From the NCBI RefSeq assembly GCF_012044895.1, contig NZ_CP050695.1, forward strand, positions 1,084,501 to 1,148,500: a stretch of DNA of 64,000 nucleotides. Reading direction: 5' to 3'. The position numbers and the translations under genes were made by a program. This document shows positions 47,666 through 56,904 of the stretch, one piece after another; position 1 is the stretch's first letter; each line of letters opens with the position of its first letter. The notes under the pieces are model-generated. The model saw only the letters and a list, made by a program, of their open reading frames with translations. It did no database searches and was not told where the DNA came from. The DNA comes from Aquisalimonas sp. 2447. Lineage in GTDB: Bacteria; Pseudomonadota; Gammaproteobacteria; Nitrococcales; Aquisalimonadaceae.

Positions 47666-48703
47666 GTGAAACAGTCCTTCAAGTTCAGTTTGTCCATCGC
47701 CACTGCCGGCTTCCTGGCAGCCTCGGTCATGCCTGCGCAGGTCATGGCCGACGACACCATAACCTGGCGGGTTCAGTCCCACTGGCCGAGCGCCAGCAGT
47801 TCCTACGGGGACAGCCTCGAGACACTTCGGGATTTGCTCGACGAGCGGACGGACGGCCGCTTGCAACTGGAACTCCACGAAGCCGGCTCGCTGTTCGGCC
47901 ACGACGAGATCTTCAGTGCCGTGAGTCGTGGTGTTCTGGATATGGGGACCATCTCGCCCGCCTACGAACGGGATCGGTTGTCCCTGGCCGGTATCGTCTA
48001 CGGCCTGCCCAACGCATTCCAGGACACCTGGGAGGCGGCCTATTACTACAAGCAGATGGGCATCGAGGAGATGATCCAGGAAGAGGCGGCAGAGTATGAC
48101 GTCTTCTATGCCATCGAGAAGGTCTATCCCACGGAGATGGTGCTCACCGAGATTCCCGAATCCGTGGACGACTACGAGGGCATGAACATTCGCTCCTCCG
48201 GCCTGTTGCAGAGCTACCTCTCGGAAACGGGTGCTGCGGCGTCGATGATCCCCGGCGAGGAGCTGTACCAGTCCCTGCAGACCGGCGTGGTTGATGGCGC
48301 GCACTGGGGTGCGGTTCAGGGCGCTCTGAGCATGTCTCTCTACGAGGTGGCGCCCTACCATGTGCGCCCGCCGCTGAACATCGGCGGTATCGATGCCTAC
48401 GTCATCAGTGAGGACTCCCTGGAAGAACTGCCGGAGGACATCCGCGAGACGGTGAAGAACACCATCGAGGAACAGTTCTGGCGCCGTACCAACGAGTACA
48501 TCTATCTGGAGGAGCGCGCTCTGGCCATGGCCAAGGCCGAGCACGGCGTGGAAGTGATCGAACTGCCGGACGAGGTCCAGCAGCGCATGCTCGAAACCGC
48601 CGAAACCATGTGGGAAGAAGAGGCGGACGAGAGCGAAATGGCTGCCGAGGCCGTGGAGATCATGCGTGAGCTTCTGACCGAGCTGGGCCATCTGGACGGC
48701 TGA
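47666..48703 (+). CDS. dctP: TRAP transporter substrate-binding protein DctP
   Basis: Periplasmic receptor of a sodium-driven TRAP importer for an organic acid. The 345-residue precursor has a signal peptide (about 1-27, ending QVMA). The body has the family pattern ITWRVQSHWPSASSSYGD, MNIRSSGLLQSYLSETGAA (with the carboxylate-binding Arg) and DGAHWGAVQGA. The start is GTG with GGAGGAG nine bases upstream; longer in-frame starts give no signal peptide. The ligand is unknown. Confidence 0.9.
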   Translation: MKQSFKFSLSIATAGFLAASVMPAQVMADDTITWRVQSHWPSASSSYGDSLETLRDLLDERTDGRLQLELHEAGSLFGHDEIFSAVSRGVLDMGTISPAYERDRLSLAGIVYGLPNAFQDTWEAAYYYKQMGIEEMIQEEAAEYDVFYAIEKVYPTEMVLTEIPESVDDYEGMNIRSSGLLQSYLSETGAAASMIPGEELYQSLQTGVVDGAHWGAVQGALSMSLYEVAPYHVRPPLNIGGIDAYVISEDSLEELPEDIRETVKNTIEEQFWRRTNEYIYLEERALAMAKAEHGVEVIELPDEVQQRMLETAETMWEEEADESEMAAEAVEIMRELLTELGHLDG

Positions 48704-48741
48704 TCACCGGTGTCTGGCCCGGCGTTTGCCAGGCCGCAAGC

Positions 48742-48780
48742 AACGACGCGGGCGGGCCTGACCGGCTCGCCCGCGTCGTT
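48742..48780 (+). terminator. 17-bp hairpin between dctP and dctQ
   Basis: The arms 48742-48758 and 48764-48780 pair over 17 bp with a single G-T wobble and a TGACC loop, and only TTT at the end. It probably attenuates read-through, so that the receptor is made in excess of the membrane subunits. Confidence 0.7.
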
Positions 48781-48821
48781 TACACAGGTCCCCGACGAAC
48801 CCTGCAGTAGACGGAGTTGCC

Positions 48822-49376
48822 ATGACAGCCCTGCGCATGCTTCTGCGAGGCATTACCTGGTTCAATGAATGGCTGGGTCGGGCCGTGCTGGCCTACCTGG
48901 TCCTGGTGATGTTCGCGCTGTTGTTCATCGAAGTGAACATGCGCTATGTGTTCAACGCGCCGACGGTCTGGACCGGCGAGCTCACGCAGATGCTCTTCGG
49001 TGCCTACGCCATTCTCGCCGGCGCCTACATCATGACCCAGCGGGCCCACGTCAACGTCGACATCTTCTACAGCCGTTTCCCCCGGCGCGTGCAGGCCGGT
49101 GTCGATATTCTGACTTCGGTCCTCTTCTTTGCCTTCGTGCTGGTGCTTGTCACCGAGGGCTACTCGATGGCCGCGGACTCCGTCAGCCGTTGGGAGACGT
49201 CGCGGTCCGCCTGGGATCCCCCTCTGTGGCCAGTGAAAGTGGCCATCCCCGTGGGTGCGGGGCTGCTGCTGCTGCAAGGCACGGTGAAACTGATCCGGGA
49301 CTTTCTGGTGCTGTTCAATCTGGACAACGATGAGGATATTGCGCATGCCGGCGACGGTGGGGGAGATCAGCTATGA
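48822..49376 (+). CDS. dctQ: TRAP transporter small permease DctQ
   Basis: A 184-residue inner-membrane protein with four membrane segments and the family pattern NMRYVFNAPTVWTGELTQMLFGAY, then RAHVNVDIFY. It overlaps dctM by four bases (ATGA). Confidence 0.9.
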   Translation: MTALRMLLRGITWFNEWLGRAVLAYLVLVMFALLFIEVNMRYVFNAPTVWTGELTQMLFGAYAILAGAYIMTQRAHVNVDIFYSRFPRRVQAGVDILTSVLFFAFVLVLVTEGYSMAADSVSRWETSRSAWDPPLWPVKVAIPVGAGLLLLQGTVKLIRDFLVLFNLDNDEDIAHAGDGGGDQL

Positions 49377-50686
49377 GCGTTGAAATGGTCACGCTGCTGT
49401 TCTTCGGCTCCCTGCTGTTCTTCCTTTTCCTCGGCGTGCCGCTGGCCTTCGTGCTGGGCGGCGTTTCCGTCGTCTTCCTGTACTTCAGCTGGGGGCCGGA
49501 GGCTTTCTACATGGTGGCGTCCAACATGTGGAGCACCATGAACAGCTTCACGTTGATCGCCATCCCGCTATTCATATTCATGGCCATGATTCTCGAGCGC
49601 TCGGGGGTCGCCCGGGATCTTTATCACATGATGCACCTGTGGTGGGCGGGGGTGCGTGGTGGCCTGGCTATCGGTACCGTTGGCATCTGCGCCATCTTCG
49701 CGGCCATGTGCGGTATCAGCGGTGCCGCGGTGACCAGCATGGGCACCATTGCCCTACCCAACATGCTCGAGCGCAAGTATGACAAGGAGATGGCGCTGGG
49801 CGCCATCAATGCCGGCGGGGGCTGGGGAATCCTGATCCCGCCGAGCATCATCATGATCCTCTATGCGCTGATTACTGGTGTCTCCGTCGGGGCCCTGTTT
49901 GCGGCCGGCATCGTCCCGGGGCTGCTGTTGATGGTCCTGGTGTCGCTGTATATCGGCATCCGGTGCTATTTCCAGCCGCATATGGGGCCGGCGTTACCGA
50001 AGGACGAGCGGGGAAATCTGAAAGAGAAGTTCATTGCCCTGCGCTCGGTGATCCTGCCCATGTTCATCGTCGTGATCGTGCTGGGCTCCATCATCGGCGG
50101 CGTGGCCACGGCCACGGAGGCAGCGGCCATCGGCGTGTTCGGTTCCCTGGTGTCAGCGGTGGTGTATCGCAGGTTCAGCTGGGCGATGATCAAGGAGGCG
50201 AGCATTCGCACACTGCGGCTGACAGGCATGATCATGTGGATCCTGTTCGCTGCTCACGCCTTCAGTACGGCGTACAACTCCATGGGTGCGCAGCCGATGA
50301 TCACGGAGTTCATGATGTCCATTCCGGGCGGCGAGTGGGGCGTGTTGATCACCATCCTGGTGATTATCTTCCTCATGGCCATGGTTCTGGACCCCCTGGG
50401 AATCATGCTGATCACGCTGCCGGTGTTCCTGCCCATTGTCACCGGGTTCGGCTTTGACCCCATCTGGTTCGGCATCCTGTTCATCGTGATGATGGAGATC
50501 GGCTACATGACGCCGCCATTCGGGTTCAATCTGTTCTATCTCAAGGGTGTCGCGCCGCCGAGCGTGAGCATGGGCGACATTTACCGCTCGGTGATCCCGT
50601 ATACCCTGGTGGAACTGTTCGGACTGTTCCTGATCATCATGTTCCCGGGCATCGCGCTTTGGTTGCCCGGTGTTCTGGGCGGTTAG
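49373..50686 (+). CDS. dctM: TRAP transporter large permease DctM
   Basis: A 437-residue inner-membrane transporter with about eleven to twelve membrane segments. The family signatures are ISGAAVTSMGTIALPNML, the NAGGGWGILIPPSIIMILYA loop and the C-terminal GYMTPPFGFNLFYLKGV. It catalyses sodium-coupled uptake of the ligand delivered by DctP. Confidence 0.92.
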   Translation: MSVEMVTLLFFGSLLFFLFLGVPLAFVLGGVSVVFLYFSWGPEAFYMVASNMWSTMNSFTLIAIPLFIFMAMILERSGVARDLYHMMHLWWAGVRGGLAIGTVGICAIFAAMCGISGAAVTSMGTIALPNMLERKYDKEMALGAINAGGGWGILIPPSIIMILYALITGVSVGALFAAGIVPGLLLMVLVSLYIGIRCYFQPHMGPALPKDERGNLKEKFIALRSVILPMFIVVIVLGSIIGGVATATEAAAIGVFGSLVSAVVYRRFSWAMIKEASIRTLRLTGMIMWILFAAHAFSTAYNSMGAQPMITEFMMSIPGGEWGVLITILVIIFLMAMVLDPLGIMLITLPVFLPIVTGFGFDPIWFGILFIVMMEIGYMTPPFGFNLFYLKGVAPPSVSMGDIYRSVIPYTLVELFGLFLIIMFPGIALWLPGVLGG

Positions 50687-50714
50687 TGTTCTGTCGCGAA
50701 GGTATCCGCCGGCT

Positions 50715-52145
50715 TCAGCAGTTCGCCGTGGCCGGCGGGTCCATGTGGTGGCTGACCGTGTTGGCGTAGTAACGCAGTAGTCCGCGATGGGCGTCCTCCA
50801 GGTGCATGCCGTCCTGGTGCTGGATCAGAACGCCGCGCTCGCGCAGCATGTCCACAGCCACGTCGATGGCGTAGGCTGGATCCCGGTGGGGGATGTATGG
50901 TGGATTCCGGCGGGTATCCAGTTGTTCCACCGCCTGTCGGTAAGCCTGTTCCAGGGCCTCCCGCGTCCAGGGACGGTCGGGCGCGTGCAGGAGCAGCCAT
51001 GCCACCAGCGGCACCGGCAGAATCGGGACCACATCGCCGATGCGCTCCATGAGGTGGGTGACGAAGGTGCGGCTGAAGCCCATGCGCTCGCGTTGCCCCA
51101 GCCGGCGGGGATCTGTCTGGTGTTCCAGGCACCAGTCCCGCGCCGAGACCGGTATACCGAAACCCGCTGCCGCGTAGCCCATGCTCTCCGGGCGGCCGCG
51201 GAGGCGGCCGAGCAGGCTGCGTAGCAGTAGCCATGCCCCCTCGCCCATGGCGCGCACCGTCGAGCGGCGCTTGATGCTCCGGTTCGCCTCTGCCAGCAGG
51301 GTCCGGTCTTCCAGAACGCGGTCGTAGTTCAGTCCTACGGGGATGAACAGGATGTCCCGGTCGCCGCCCGGATCGAAGTCCCGCAGCATGTAGTCCACCA
51401 GGCCGGAACGCGGCTCGCGGAAGGCGCCGTCCCGGCTGAGGCCGGCTTCCGGGAACACCGCCTGGACCACGCCGCCCTCGACGGCCATTTGCACGTAGCG
51501 TTCCAGCACCCGGCGATAGAGGGCGTTCTGGGAGTTGCGGCGGACGAAATACGCGCCCATGGCGCGGATCAGTGGTTCCAGCGGCCATACCCGGGCCCAC
51601 TCACCCACCGCGTAGGACAGCGCCGTCTGCTCCTCGGTGAGGTAGGCCACCAGGACATAATCCATGTTACTGCGATGGTTCATCACGAACACGACGCTGG
51701 CCTCCGGGTTCACGTCCGCCAAACCGTTATGATCCCGATAGGCGAGGCGTACGCGATAGAACATGCGGGCGATGGCGCGTGCGATGCGGTTGCCGAACCG
51801 GAAATAGAAGTACGCGTTGAAGGCCGGGACGATCTCGCGGGCATAGGTCTCCACCCGTTTCAGGGCGACGCCCCAGGGGGTGCCGTTGACCTCGCAGTAA
51901 GTACGCACCGAAGCGAGCACCCGCGGGTCGTAGGCTAGGCGGTCGATCAGTACCTCACGCTTGGTCAGGCTGAAGGTGGGCAGTTTCACATGCAGTCGCC
52001 GGTTGACCTCCTCGATGAGTCGGGTCAGCCGGCGGCGGAAGAACCAGCGCACGGTAGGCATGAGCAGTCGCGCCATGATCGCCCACAGCGTCACCAGCAC
52101 CATGATGGCCAGCAGCCAGTACGGAACTTCCACCGGATCAGTCAC
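50715..52145 (-). CDS. Glycerophospholipid acyltransferase (PlsB/PlsC superfamily)
   Basis: A 476-residue protein. One membrane helix (about 8-30) precedes an acyltransferase domain with the catalytic NHRSNMD (H-X4-D), the FVRRNSQNALYRRVLE block and FPEAGLSRDG. This resembles the glycerol-3-phosphate acyltransferase domain of PlsB but is much shorter than E. coli PlsB (about 800 residues), so a lysophospholipid or GPAT-like role is possible. It converges on dctM. Confidence 0.78.
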   Translation of the reverse strand: MTDPVEVPYWLLAIMVLVTLWAIMARLLMPTVRWFFRRRLTRLIEEVNRRLHVKLPTFSLTKREVLIDRLAYDPRVLASVRTYCEVNGTPWGVALKRVETYAREIVPAFNAYFYFRFGNRIARAIARMFYRVRLAYRDHNGLADVNPEASVVFVMNHRSNMDYVLVAYLTEEQTALSYAVGEWARVWPLEPLIRAMGAYFVRRNSQNALYRRVLERYVQMAVEGGVVQAVFPEAGLSRDGAFREPRSGLVDYMLRDFDPGGDRDILFIPVGLNYDRVLEDRTLLAEANRSIKRRSTVRAMGEGAWLLLRSLLGRLRGRPESMGYAAAGFGIPVSARDWCLEHQTDPRRLGQRERMGFSRTFVTHLMERIGDVVPILPVPLVAWLLLHAPDRPWTREALEQAYRQAVEQLDTRRNPPYIPHRDPAYAIDVAVDMLRERGVLIQHQDGMHLEDAHRGLLRYYANTVSHHMDPPATANC

Positions 52146-52259
52146 CGCCGGTCTCTCCGGCCGTGTGGGGCGAGTGCGCGTTGCTGCAAGCCAAGGTCAT
52201 GCTGTTCGTTTACCACGCACGCCCTGCGTCTTGCCAGTCCGGTGAGGCCGAGAAAAAGA

Positions 52260-52287
52260 TTGACGGCATCTGTGCATCCTGTATTCT
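52260..52287 (+). promoter_or_regulatory. Candidate sigma-70 promoter for the cold-shock gene
   Basis: TTGACG (52260-52265) and TATTCT (52282-52287) with a 16-base spacer. This would give a leader of about 115 bases, in line with the long structured leaders of csp genes. Confidence 0.5.
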
Positions 52288-52407
52288 CCGTTCTGCAGTG
52301 TCTTTCCTGAGAGTAGTTTCGGTCGTCCCACCAGTCTGGTAGTCACACCGTACGTTCTTCAGTCCGACCTGCAACACCTAATCATGAATGAATGAGGAAA
52401 CGTTACG

Positions 52408-52611
52408 ATGATGACCGGTACCGTGAAGTGGTTCGACGACGCCAAGGGCTTTGGTTTCATTACTCCGGAAGATGGTGGCAAGGACGTGTTCGTCCATTTC
52501 TCCGCCATCAACGGCAATGGCTTCAAGAGCCTGGCCGAAGGCCAGCGGGTGGAGTTCGAGACCCAGAATACCCAGAAGGGCCTGGCGGCGGCGAACGTCA
52601 CGCCTGTCTGA
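52408..52611 (+). CDS. cspA: CspA-family cold-shock protein
   Basis: A 67-residue OB-fold RNA/DNA-binding protein with RNP1 KGFGFIT and RNP2 VFVHFSAI, preceded by GTVKWFDDA. Two ATG codons begin it (MM); GAGGAAA lies upstream. It is a nucleic acid chaperone; which csp paralogue it is cannot be told. Confidence 0.95.
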   Translation: MMTGTVKWFDDAKGFGFITPEDGGKDVFVHFSAINGNGFKSLAEGQRVEFETQNTQKGLAAANVTPV

Positions 52612-52673
52612 GCTATTCCTTCGGCGACACGGGCTTCGCCGCCACCCGGCGGGAGGCTTGCCGATGAACACAA

Positions 52674-52696
52674 GACCCCGCTCCGGCGGGGTTTTG
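52674..52696 (+). terminator. Terminator after the cold-shock gene
   Basis: Stem ACCCCGC / GCGGGGT with a 4-base loop and TTT. Confidence 0.8.
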
Positions 52697-52775
52697 TGTG
52701 TGCGGCTGCCGGCGCCGGGGTTTTTCCGATTTTGCATATGTGCCGGCCAGCGTTATTCTTCCGGAACCATGAACG

Positions 52776-52795
52776 CCCCGAACGATTGTTCCGGG
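52776..52795. promoter_or_regulatory. Candidate TetR operator upstream of its own gene
   Basis: Near-perfect 20-bp inverted repeat CCCCGAAC-GATT-GTTCCGGG (one mismatched pair) ending 19 bases before the TetR start codon, a typical site for autorepression. Confidence 0.5.
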
Positions 52796-52814
52796 CTTGG
52801 TAAAGAGGTGTCGC

Positions 52815-53408
52815 ATGCCGGCGGGACGGCCACGTCAGTTTGATCCTTCGGTTGCACTGAACCAGGCGATGGAGCTTTTCTGGGCACGTGGTTACGAGGC
52901 AACCTCTCTCCAGGATCTACTGGGCGCCACGGGGCTCTCCCGCAGCAGCCTGTACCAGACGTTTGGTGGCAAGCACGACCTGTTCGCGCAGTGCCTGGAA
53001 ACGTATCGGGACATGGTCGTGGCCAATATGTGGCAGCGGCTGGAGCAGGCACCCAGCGGTCGCGCATTCATCGAAGACTCCCTGCGCCGTACCCTGGCCG
53101 AACAGACGGCGCCCGGGGGGCCTCGCGGTTGCCTGGTACTGAATACGGCGAACGAGTTCGGCCACCGTGACCCCCTGGTCACCGAGCGTGTCCGCGCCGG
53201 TGTTGACAGCTTTCGTGACGTGTTTGCCGAGGCGGTACGCCGTGGTCAGGCTGACGGTAGCATCCGAAGTCCCAGGGATCCCCGCAGGCTGGCCGCATAC
53301 ATCGTGGCGGGAATGGGCGGGCTGCGTACGCTGGTGAAGGCCGACGAGAACCGGGATTACGTGCAGGATGCTTGCGATGTGCTGTTGCTGGCACTGGACC
53401 GCGACTGA
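52815..53408 (+). CDS. TetR-family regulator
   Basis: A 197-residue regulator starting MPAGRPRQFD. The helix-turn-helix is SLQDLLGATGLSRSSLYQTFGGKHDLF, and GCLVLNTANEF is typical of the YxaF/AcrR-like subgroup (TetR_C). GAGGTG lies upstream. No divergent partner is present, so its targets are unclear; it may control only itself or the downstream genes. Confidence 0.85.
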   Translation: MPAGRPRQFDPSVALNQAMELFWARGYEATSLQDLLGATGLSRSSLYQTFGGKHDLFAQCLETYRDMVVANMWQRLEQAPSGRAFIEDSLRRTLAEQTAPGGPRGCLVLNTANEFGHRDPLVTERVRAGVDSFRDVFAEAVRRGQADGSIRSPRDPRRLAAYIVAGMGGLRTLVKADENRDYVQDACDVLLLALDRD

Positions 53409-53455
53409 CGCCAGCCTTTCTATATCGGTGCGGCCCTTCAGGAGCTCCTTGCGGT

Positions 53456-53860
53456 TCAGTAGGCCCGCTGGAAATGGTCGATGATCGGGCGCATGGCCTG
53501 TTGCCATCGGTGTTCCAGCTCCGGGGTGATTTCGGGGTCGCGTTCCCGCACCGCCTGCAACAGCGTGTTCAGCCAGTACTCGTAGAGCGGTGGGCGCACC
53601 GGCGCACGTCCGCGACGGCTATGGACCTCGGCCATGCGCTCCACTTCCCGGGTCACGATGTCACTGCCGCTGGCGAACAGAATCGCCGTGGTGATGCCCC
53701 GGCGCAGGGCCCGGCGCTGGTGGCCGAAATCGGTGGTGGCGAAGATGGGCCGGATCTCTTCCGAGGAGTCCAGCAGCAGGGTGTAGAAGCGTTCGAGGAA
53801 ATCACGGCGGCGCAGGCAGCGGCCGTAGCTCTGATGGATATCCTGAAACTGATCCGCCAC
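53456..53860 (-). CDS. Globin-like heme protein
   Basis: A 134-residue single-domain protein with globin pattern: RRDFLERFYTLLLDSSEEIRPIF, GHQRRALRRGI and a likely proximal His in MAEVHSRRG (about residue 80). The start is GTG preceded by AAAGGAGG. The family binds O2 or NO, or senses redox. It lies 116 bases downstream of the flavoprotein reductase on the same strand, which could serve as its electron donor; that link is inference. Confidence 0.75.
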   Translation of the reverse strand: MADQFQDIHQSYGRCLRRRDFLERFYTLLLDSSEEIRPIFATTDFGHQRRALRRGITTAILFASGSDIVTREVERMAEVHSRRGRAPVRPPLYEYWLNTLLQAVRERDPEITPELEHRWQQAMRPIIDHFQRAY

Positions 53861-53976
53861 GACTGCCTCCTTTGGGGTAGCGAAAGGAGGCGCAAGGATG
53901 CCTGCGGCAGGAGAGGTCGGTGTTGATGCAGATCAATGCGCCCCGGCCCTGATGGGCCGGGGAAGAATCGGGTGCG

Positions 53977-54753
53977 TTACTTCTCGACGAAGGCACGTTC
54001 GATGACATAGTCGCCGGCGACACCAATGCGCGGCGATTGCTTGAAGCCGCGTTCATCCAGCATGTTGCTGATGTCCTCGAGCATGGCCGGGCTGCCACAG
54101 ATCATGGCGCGGTCGTGTTCCGGGTTCAGCGGCGGCAGCCCAATGTCCTCGAACAGTTTACCGTTCTCCACCAGGTGGGTGATGCGCCCCTGATTACGGT
54201 ATTCCTCGCGGGTCACCGTCGGGTAGTAGATCAGCTTCTCGCCGATCATTTCGCCGAGAATTTCGTGATCGGGCAGTTCGTTCTCCAGGAAACCCAGGTA
54301 GGCCAGTTCGCTCTTGTAGCGGACGCCATGGATCAGCACGATCTTCTCGAACCGCTCGTACGCTTCCGGATCCTGGATCACGCTGAGGAAAGGCGCCAGG
54401 CCAGTGCCGGTGCTGAACAGGTATAGGTTCTTGCCCGGCAGCAGGTCGCTGAGCACCAGCGTACCCGTCGGCTTGCGGCTGGTGATGACCTCGTCGCCTT
54501 CCTTGATGTGCTGCAGTCGCGAGGTCAAGGCGCCATCCGGCACCTTGATGCTGAAGAACTCGAGGTGATCCTCATAGTTCGGGCTGGCGATGCTGTAGGC
54601 GCGCATGAGCTTCTTGCCGCTTTCGTCCTTCAGTCCGATCATCACGAACTGTCCGTTCTCGAAACGCAGGGACGGGTCGCGGGTCGTGCGGAAGCTGAAC
54701 AGCGTATCGTTCCAGTGATGCACGTCGATCACGCGCTCTGTGGCCATGCTCAT
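53977..54753 (-). CDS. fpr: Ferredoxin-NADP+ reductase
   Basis: A 258-residue FAD protein that shuttles electrons between NADPH and ferredoxin or flavodoxin. The FAD-binding RAYSIASPNYEDHLEFF, the NADP entry STGTGLAPFLSV, and the C-terminal FVEK of the bacterial subclass are visible. A second ATG two codons downstream is also possible. Roles in oxidative stress defence and iron-sulfur repair are known for the family. Confidence 0.92.
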   Translation of the reverse strand: MSMATERVIDVHHWNDTLFSFRTTRDPSLRFENGQFVMIGLKDESGKKLMRAYSIASPNYEDHLEFFSIKVPDGALTSRLQHIKEGDEVITSRKPTGTLVLSDLLPGKNLYLFSTGTGLAPFLSVIQDPEAYERFEKIVLIHGVRYKSELAYLGFLENELPDHEILGEMIGEKLIYYPTVTREEYRNQGRITHLVENGKLFEDIGLPPLNPEHDRAMICGSPAMLEDISNMLDERGFKQSPRIGVAGDYVIERAFVEK

Positions 54754-55045
54754 GTTGCCAGTTCCCCCTGGTCGTTCCGTGCCTGCCCCGCCTTGGGTAG
54801 GCGTCATGACTGTCTGTACCGGGCCATCGCGGCATCAGCTTGCAATCGTTTCAGTACCGGCGATGACGATTTGGGAGCAGGATAGGGCTAAAAGGAATAT
54901 GTGTGAAATGGGTTATTCGAATAAGCTATAACCCGTTTCGGAATATGGCGAGTGAGGCGCTTCATTCGCGCGCAGCACCCGCCCGAACGCGCCGCATGAC
55001 AGCGTTGATCATACGGCACCGCAACATTCTACTACATTTGTCGGC

Positions 55046-55456
55046 TCAGCGAAGCTGGATCCCGCCGCCGGGGCCCTGGCCGCCGCCCATGCCGCCAAAA
55101 CCACCACCACCGCCTTGCCCGGGCGTCACGATGGATGTGGCCTGCTCACGCTGCATCTCCTCGATGCGTCGGACCATGTCTTCCAGTGCCTGATTCGCGG
55201 TCTCGGCAAACCGTTCCACGGCCTGCTCCAGACTGTCCGCCTCGATCTCGAAGGACAGGGGCAGCGCGCCACCCTGGGTCATGACCTGGGTCTGGCCGTT
55301 GTACGTCACCGGGCGTGATTCATCCCGCGTGCCGTCGGTGTGCACCGGGGTCATGCGGCGGATAGCGCCGACTTTGCCATCTGTGAAGGTTTCTTCCTGG
55401 ACCAGCGCAGCGGTCTCCAGGGACATGTCCGGCATCTGGTCGGCTATGCTGCTCAT
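55046..55456 (-). CDS. Hypothetical protein with glycine-rich tail
   Basis: I do not recognise this 136-residue protein. It starts MSSIADQMPDMSLET after GGAG. The body is acidic with a predicted amphipathic helix (about 70-108, DSLEQAVERFAETANQALEDMVRRIEEM) and ends in about 20 residues that are mostly glycine. It has no signal peptide. It lies 19 bases downstream of the MATE gene, so it is probably co-transcribed. Confidence 0.65.
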   Translation of the reverse strand: MSSIADQMPDMSLETAALVQEETFTDGKVGAIRRMTPVHTDGTRDESRPVTYNGQTQVMTQGGALPLSFEIEADSLEQAVERFAETANQALEDMVRRIEEMQREQATSIVTPGQGGGGGFGGMGGGQGPGGGIQLR

Positions 55457-55475
55457 GGTGTTCTCCTGCAATGGG

Positions 55476-56852
55476 TCAGTGACTTGGCGCCTTATCATGC
55501 CGTAACCCGGACTCCCTGCCCAACCCCTCCTGCTCCCGGGTCAACAGGCGCATCCCGTGGCGGTAGAGAAGCCACGAGGCCGTACCGGCGGCGAGATTGC
55601 CGAGCAGGGCGCCGGTGAATACGCCGGTGAGACCGAACATCCAGGCGCCGAGCCACAGCATGGGTAGGTAGCACAGGAACAGCCGAACCAGTGAGATGGC
55701 CAGTGCACGCAGGGGCAGGCCCAGCGCATTGCATACCGACACCATGATCATGCACACCCCCAGCGCGCCGTAGCTCAGCGGTACCCGGAGCAGGTAGTCC
55801 TGAAGCGTGGCAGCGACGGATTCATCCTGGGTGAGCAACCGGGAGAGCACGCCGGAGAGGGCGAGCCAGAGCAGGGCAATGGCCAGCTGCCAGACCAGTA
55901 CGAAGCGGACCGCGATGCGGACCACCGTGCGTACATGGTGGAGTTCACCGGCGCCCAGAAACCGGCCCACCATGGGCGGCAGGGACATGGTCAGCGCCAG
56001 CACGACCACGATGGAAAAGAACTCCAGCCGCGTGCCGAGGCCCCAGGCGGCCACGGCGCTGGAGCCGAAACCGGCCACCAGTGCCGTGGCGAGCATGGCC
56101 GAGACCGGCGGCATGAGCTGGCTGACCATGGCGGGCCCGGTAATACCGGCAATCTGGCGCAGTGCCGGCAGCGGATTGATGCTGAGCAGGTCGAAGTGGA
56201 ACAGTCGACGTCGTAGCAGGGCAGGATAGATGGCCAGTATTCCCACGGTGAACGCCGTCACCGTCGCCCACGCCGCTCCGGGGAGGCCCCAACCGAAGAC
56301 GAAGATGTACAGCGGATCCAGCACCAGATTGATCAGGCTGGTGACCACCATCCACAGCCCCGGTGATCGAGTGTCGCCGTGGGCACGCATGACGCTGTAG
56401 CCGAAATACAGTACCGCCCCGCACCAGGCGCTCAGCAGCCATGGAACCCAGAAGGTACTGATCAGGGGCAGCAGCTCCGCGTCGGCCCCGATGCTGGTCA
56501 CCACCGGCGCACGGACCAGCCAGAGCAGACCGCAGAGCAGGGCCACCGCCAGTGAACCGCTGATCACCACCAGGCCTCCGAGGCGACGGGCCCGCTCCGC
56601 ATCGCCATTGCCCAGGGTGCGCGAGATGACCGCCGTGGTGGCAATGCCGAGCCCCACCTGGAAGCCGATGATCAGCTGCTGCATGGGCAGGGTGAAACCC
56701 AGCGCTGCCAGAGGTTCCACGCCCAGCTGCCCGATGAAGGCGCTGTCCACGAGCTGGAAGCCCAGTAGTGAAACAACGCCGAACAGCATGGGCCAGGTCA
56801 TGCTGAACAGTGTCCGGCCCAGGCCGTTGCGAGTGAGGTCCTCGGTGGTCAT
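55476..56852 (-). CDS. MATE-family efflux transporter
   Basis: A 458-residue inner-membrane antiporter with twelve predicted membrane segments in two six-helix halves. MTWPMLFGVVSLLGFQLVDSAFIGQLG (shown in part) and PMQQLIIGFQVGLGIATTAVISR are MATE hallmarks, and the matching second-half region is in GPAMVSQLMPPVSAML. It exports cationic compounds using Na+ or H+; the substrate is unknown. Confidence 0.9.
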   Translation of the reverse strand: MTTEDLTRNGLGRTLFSMTWPMLFGVVSLLGFQLVDSAFIGQLGVEPLAALGFTLPMQQLIIGFQVGLGIATTAVISRTLGNGDAERARRLGGLVVISGSLAVALLCGLLWLVRAPVVTSIGADAELLPLISTFWVPWLLSAWCGAVLYFGYSVMRAHGDTRSPGLWMVVTSLINLVLDPLYIFVFGWGLPGAAWATVTAFTVGILAIYPALLRRRLFHFDLLSINPLPALRQIAGITGPAMVSQLMPPVSAMLATALVAGFGSSAVAAWGLGTRLEFFSIVVVLALTMSLPPMVGRFLGAGELHHVRTVVRIAVRFVLVWQLAIALLWLALSGVLSRLLTQDESVAATLQDYLLRVPLSYGALGVCMIMVSVCNALGLPLRALAISLVRLFLCYLPMLWLGAWMFGLTGVFTGALLGNLAAGTASWLLYRHGMRLLTREQEGLGRESGLRHDKAPSH

Positions 56853-56904
56853 CGCCGGGATGGTACGTCATCGGCAGTGGGTTTGCCGCCAGTGCGCATG
56901 CCCA

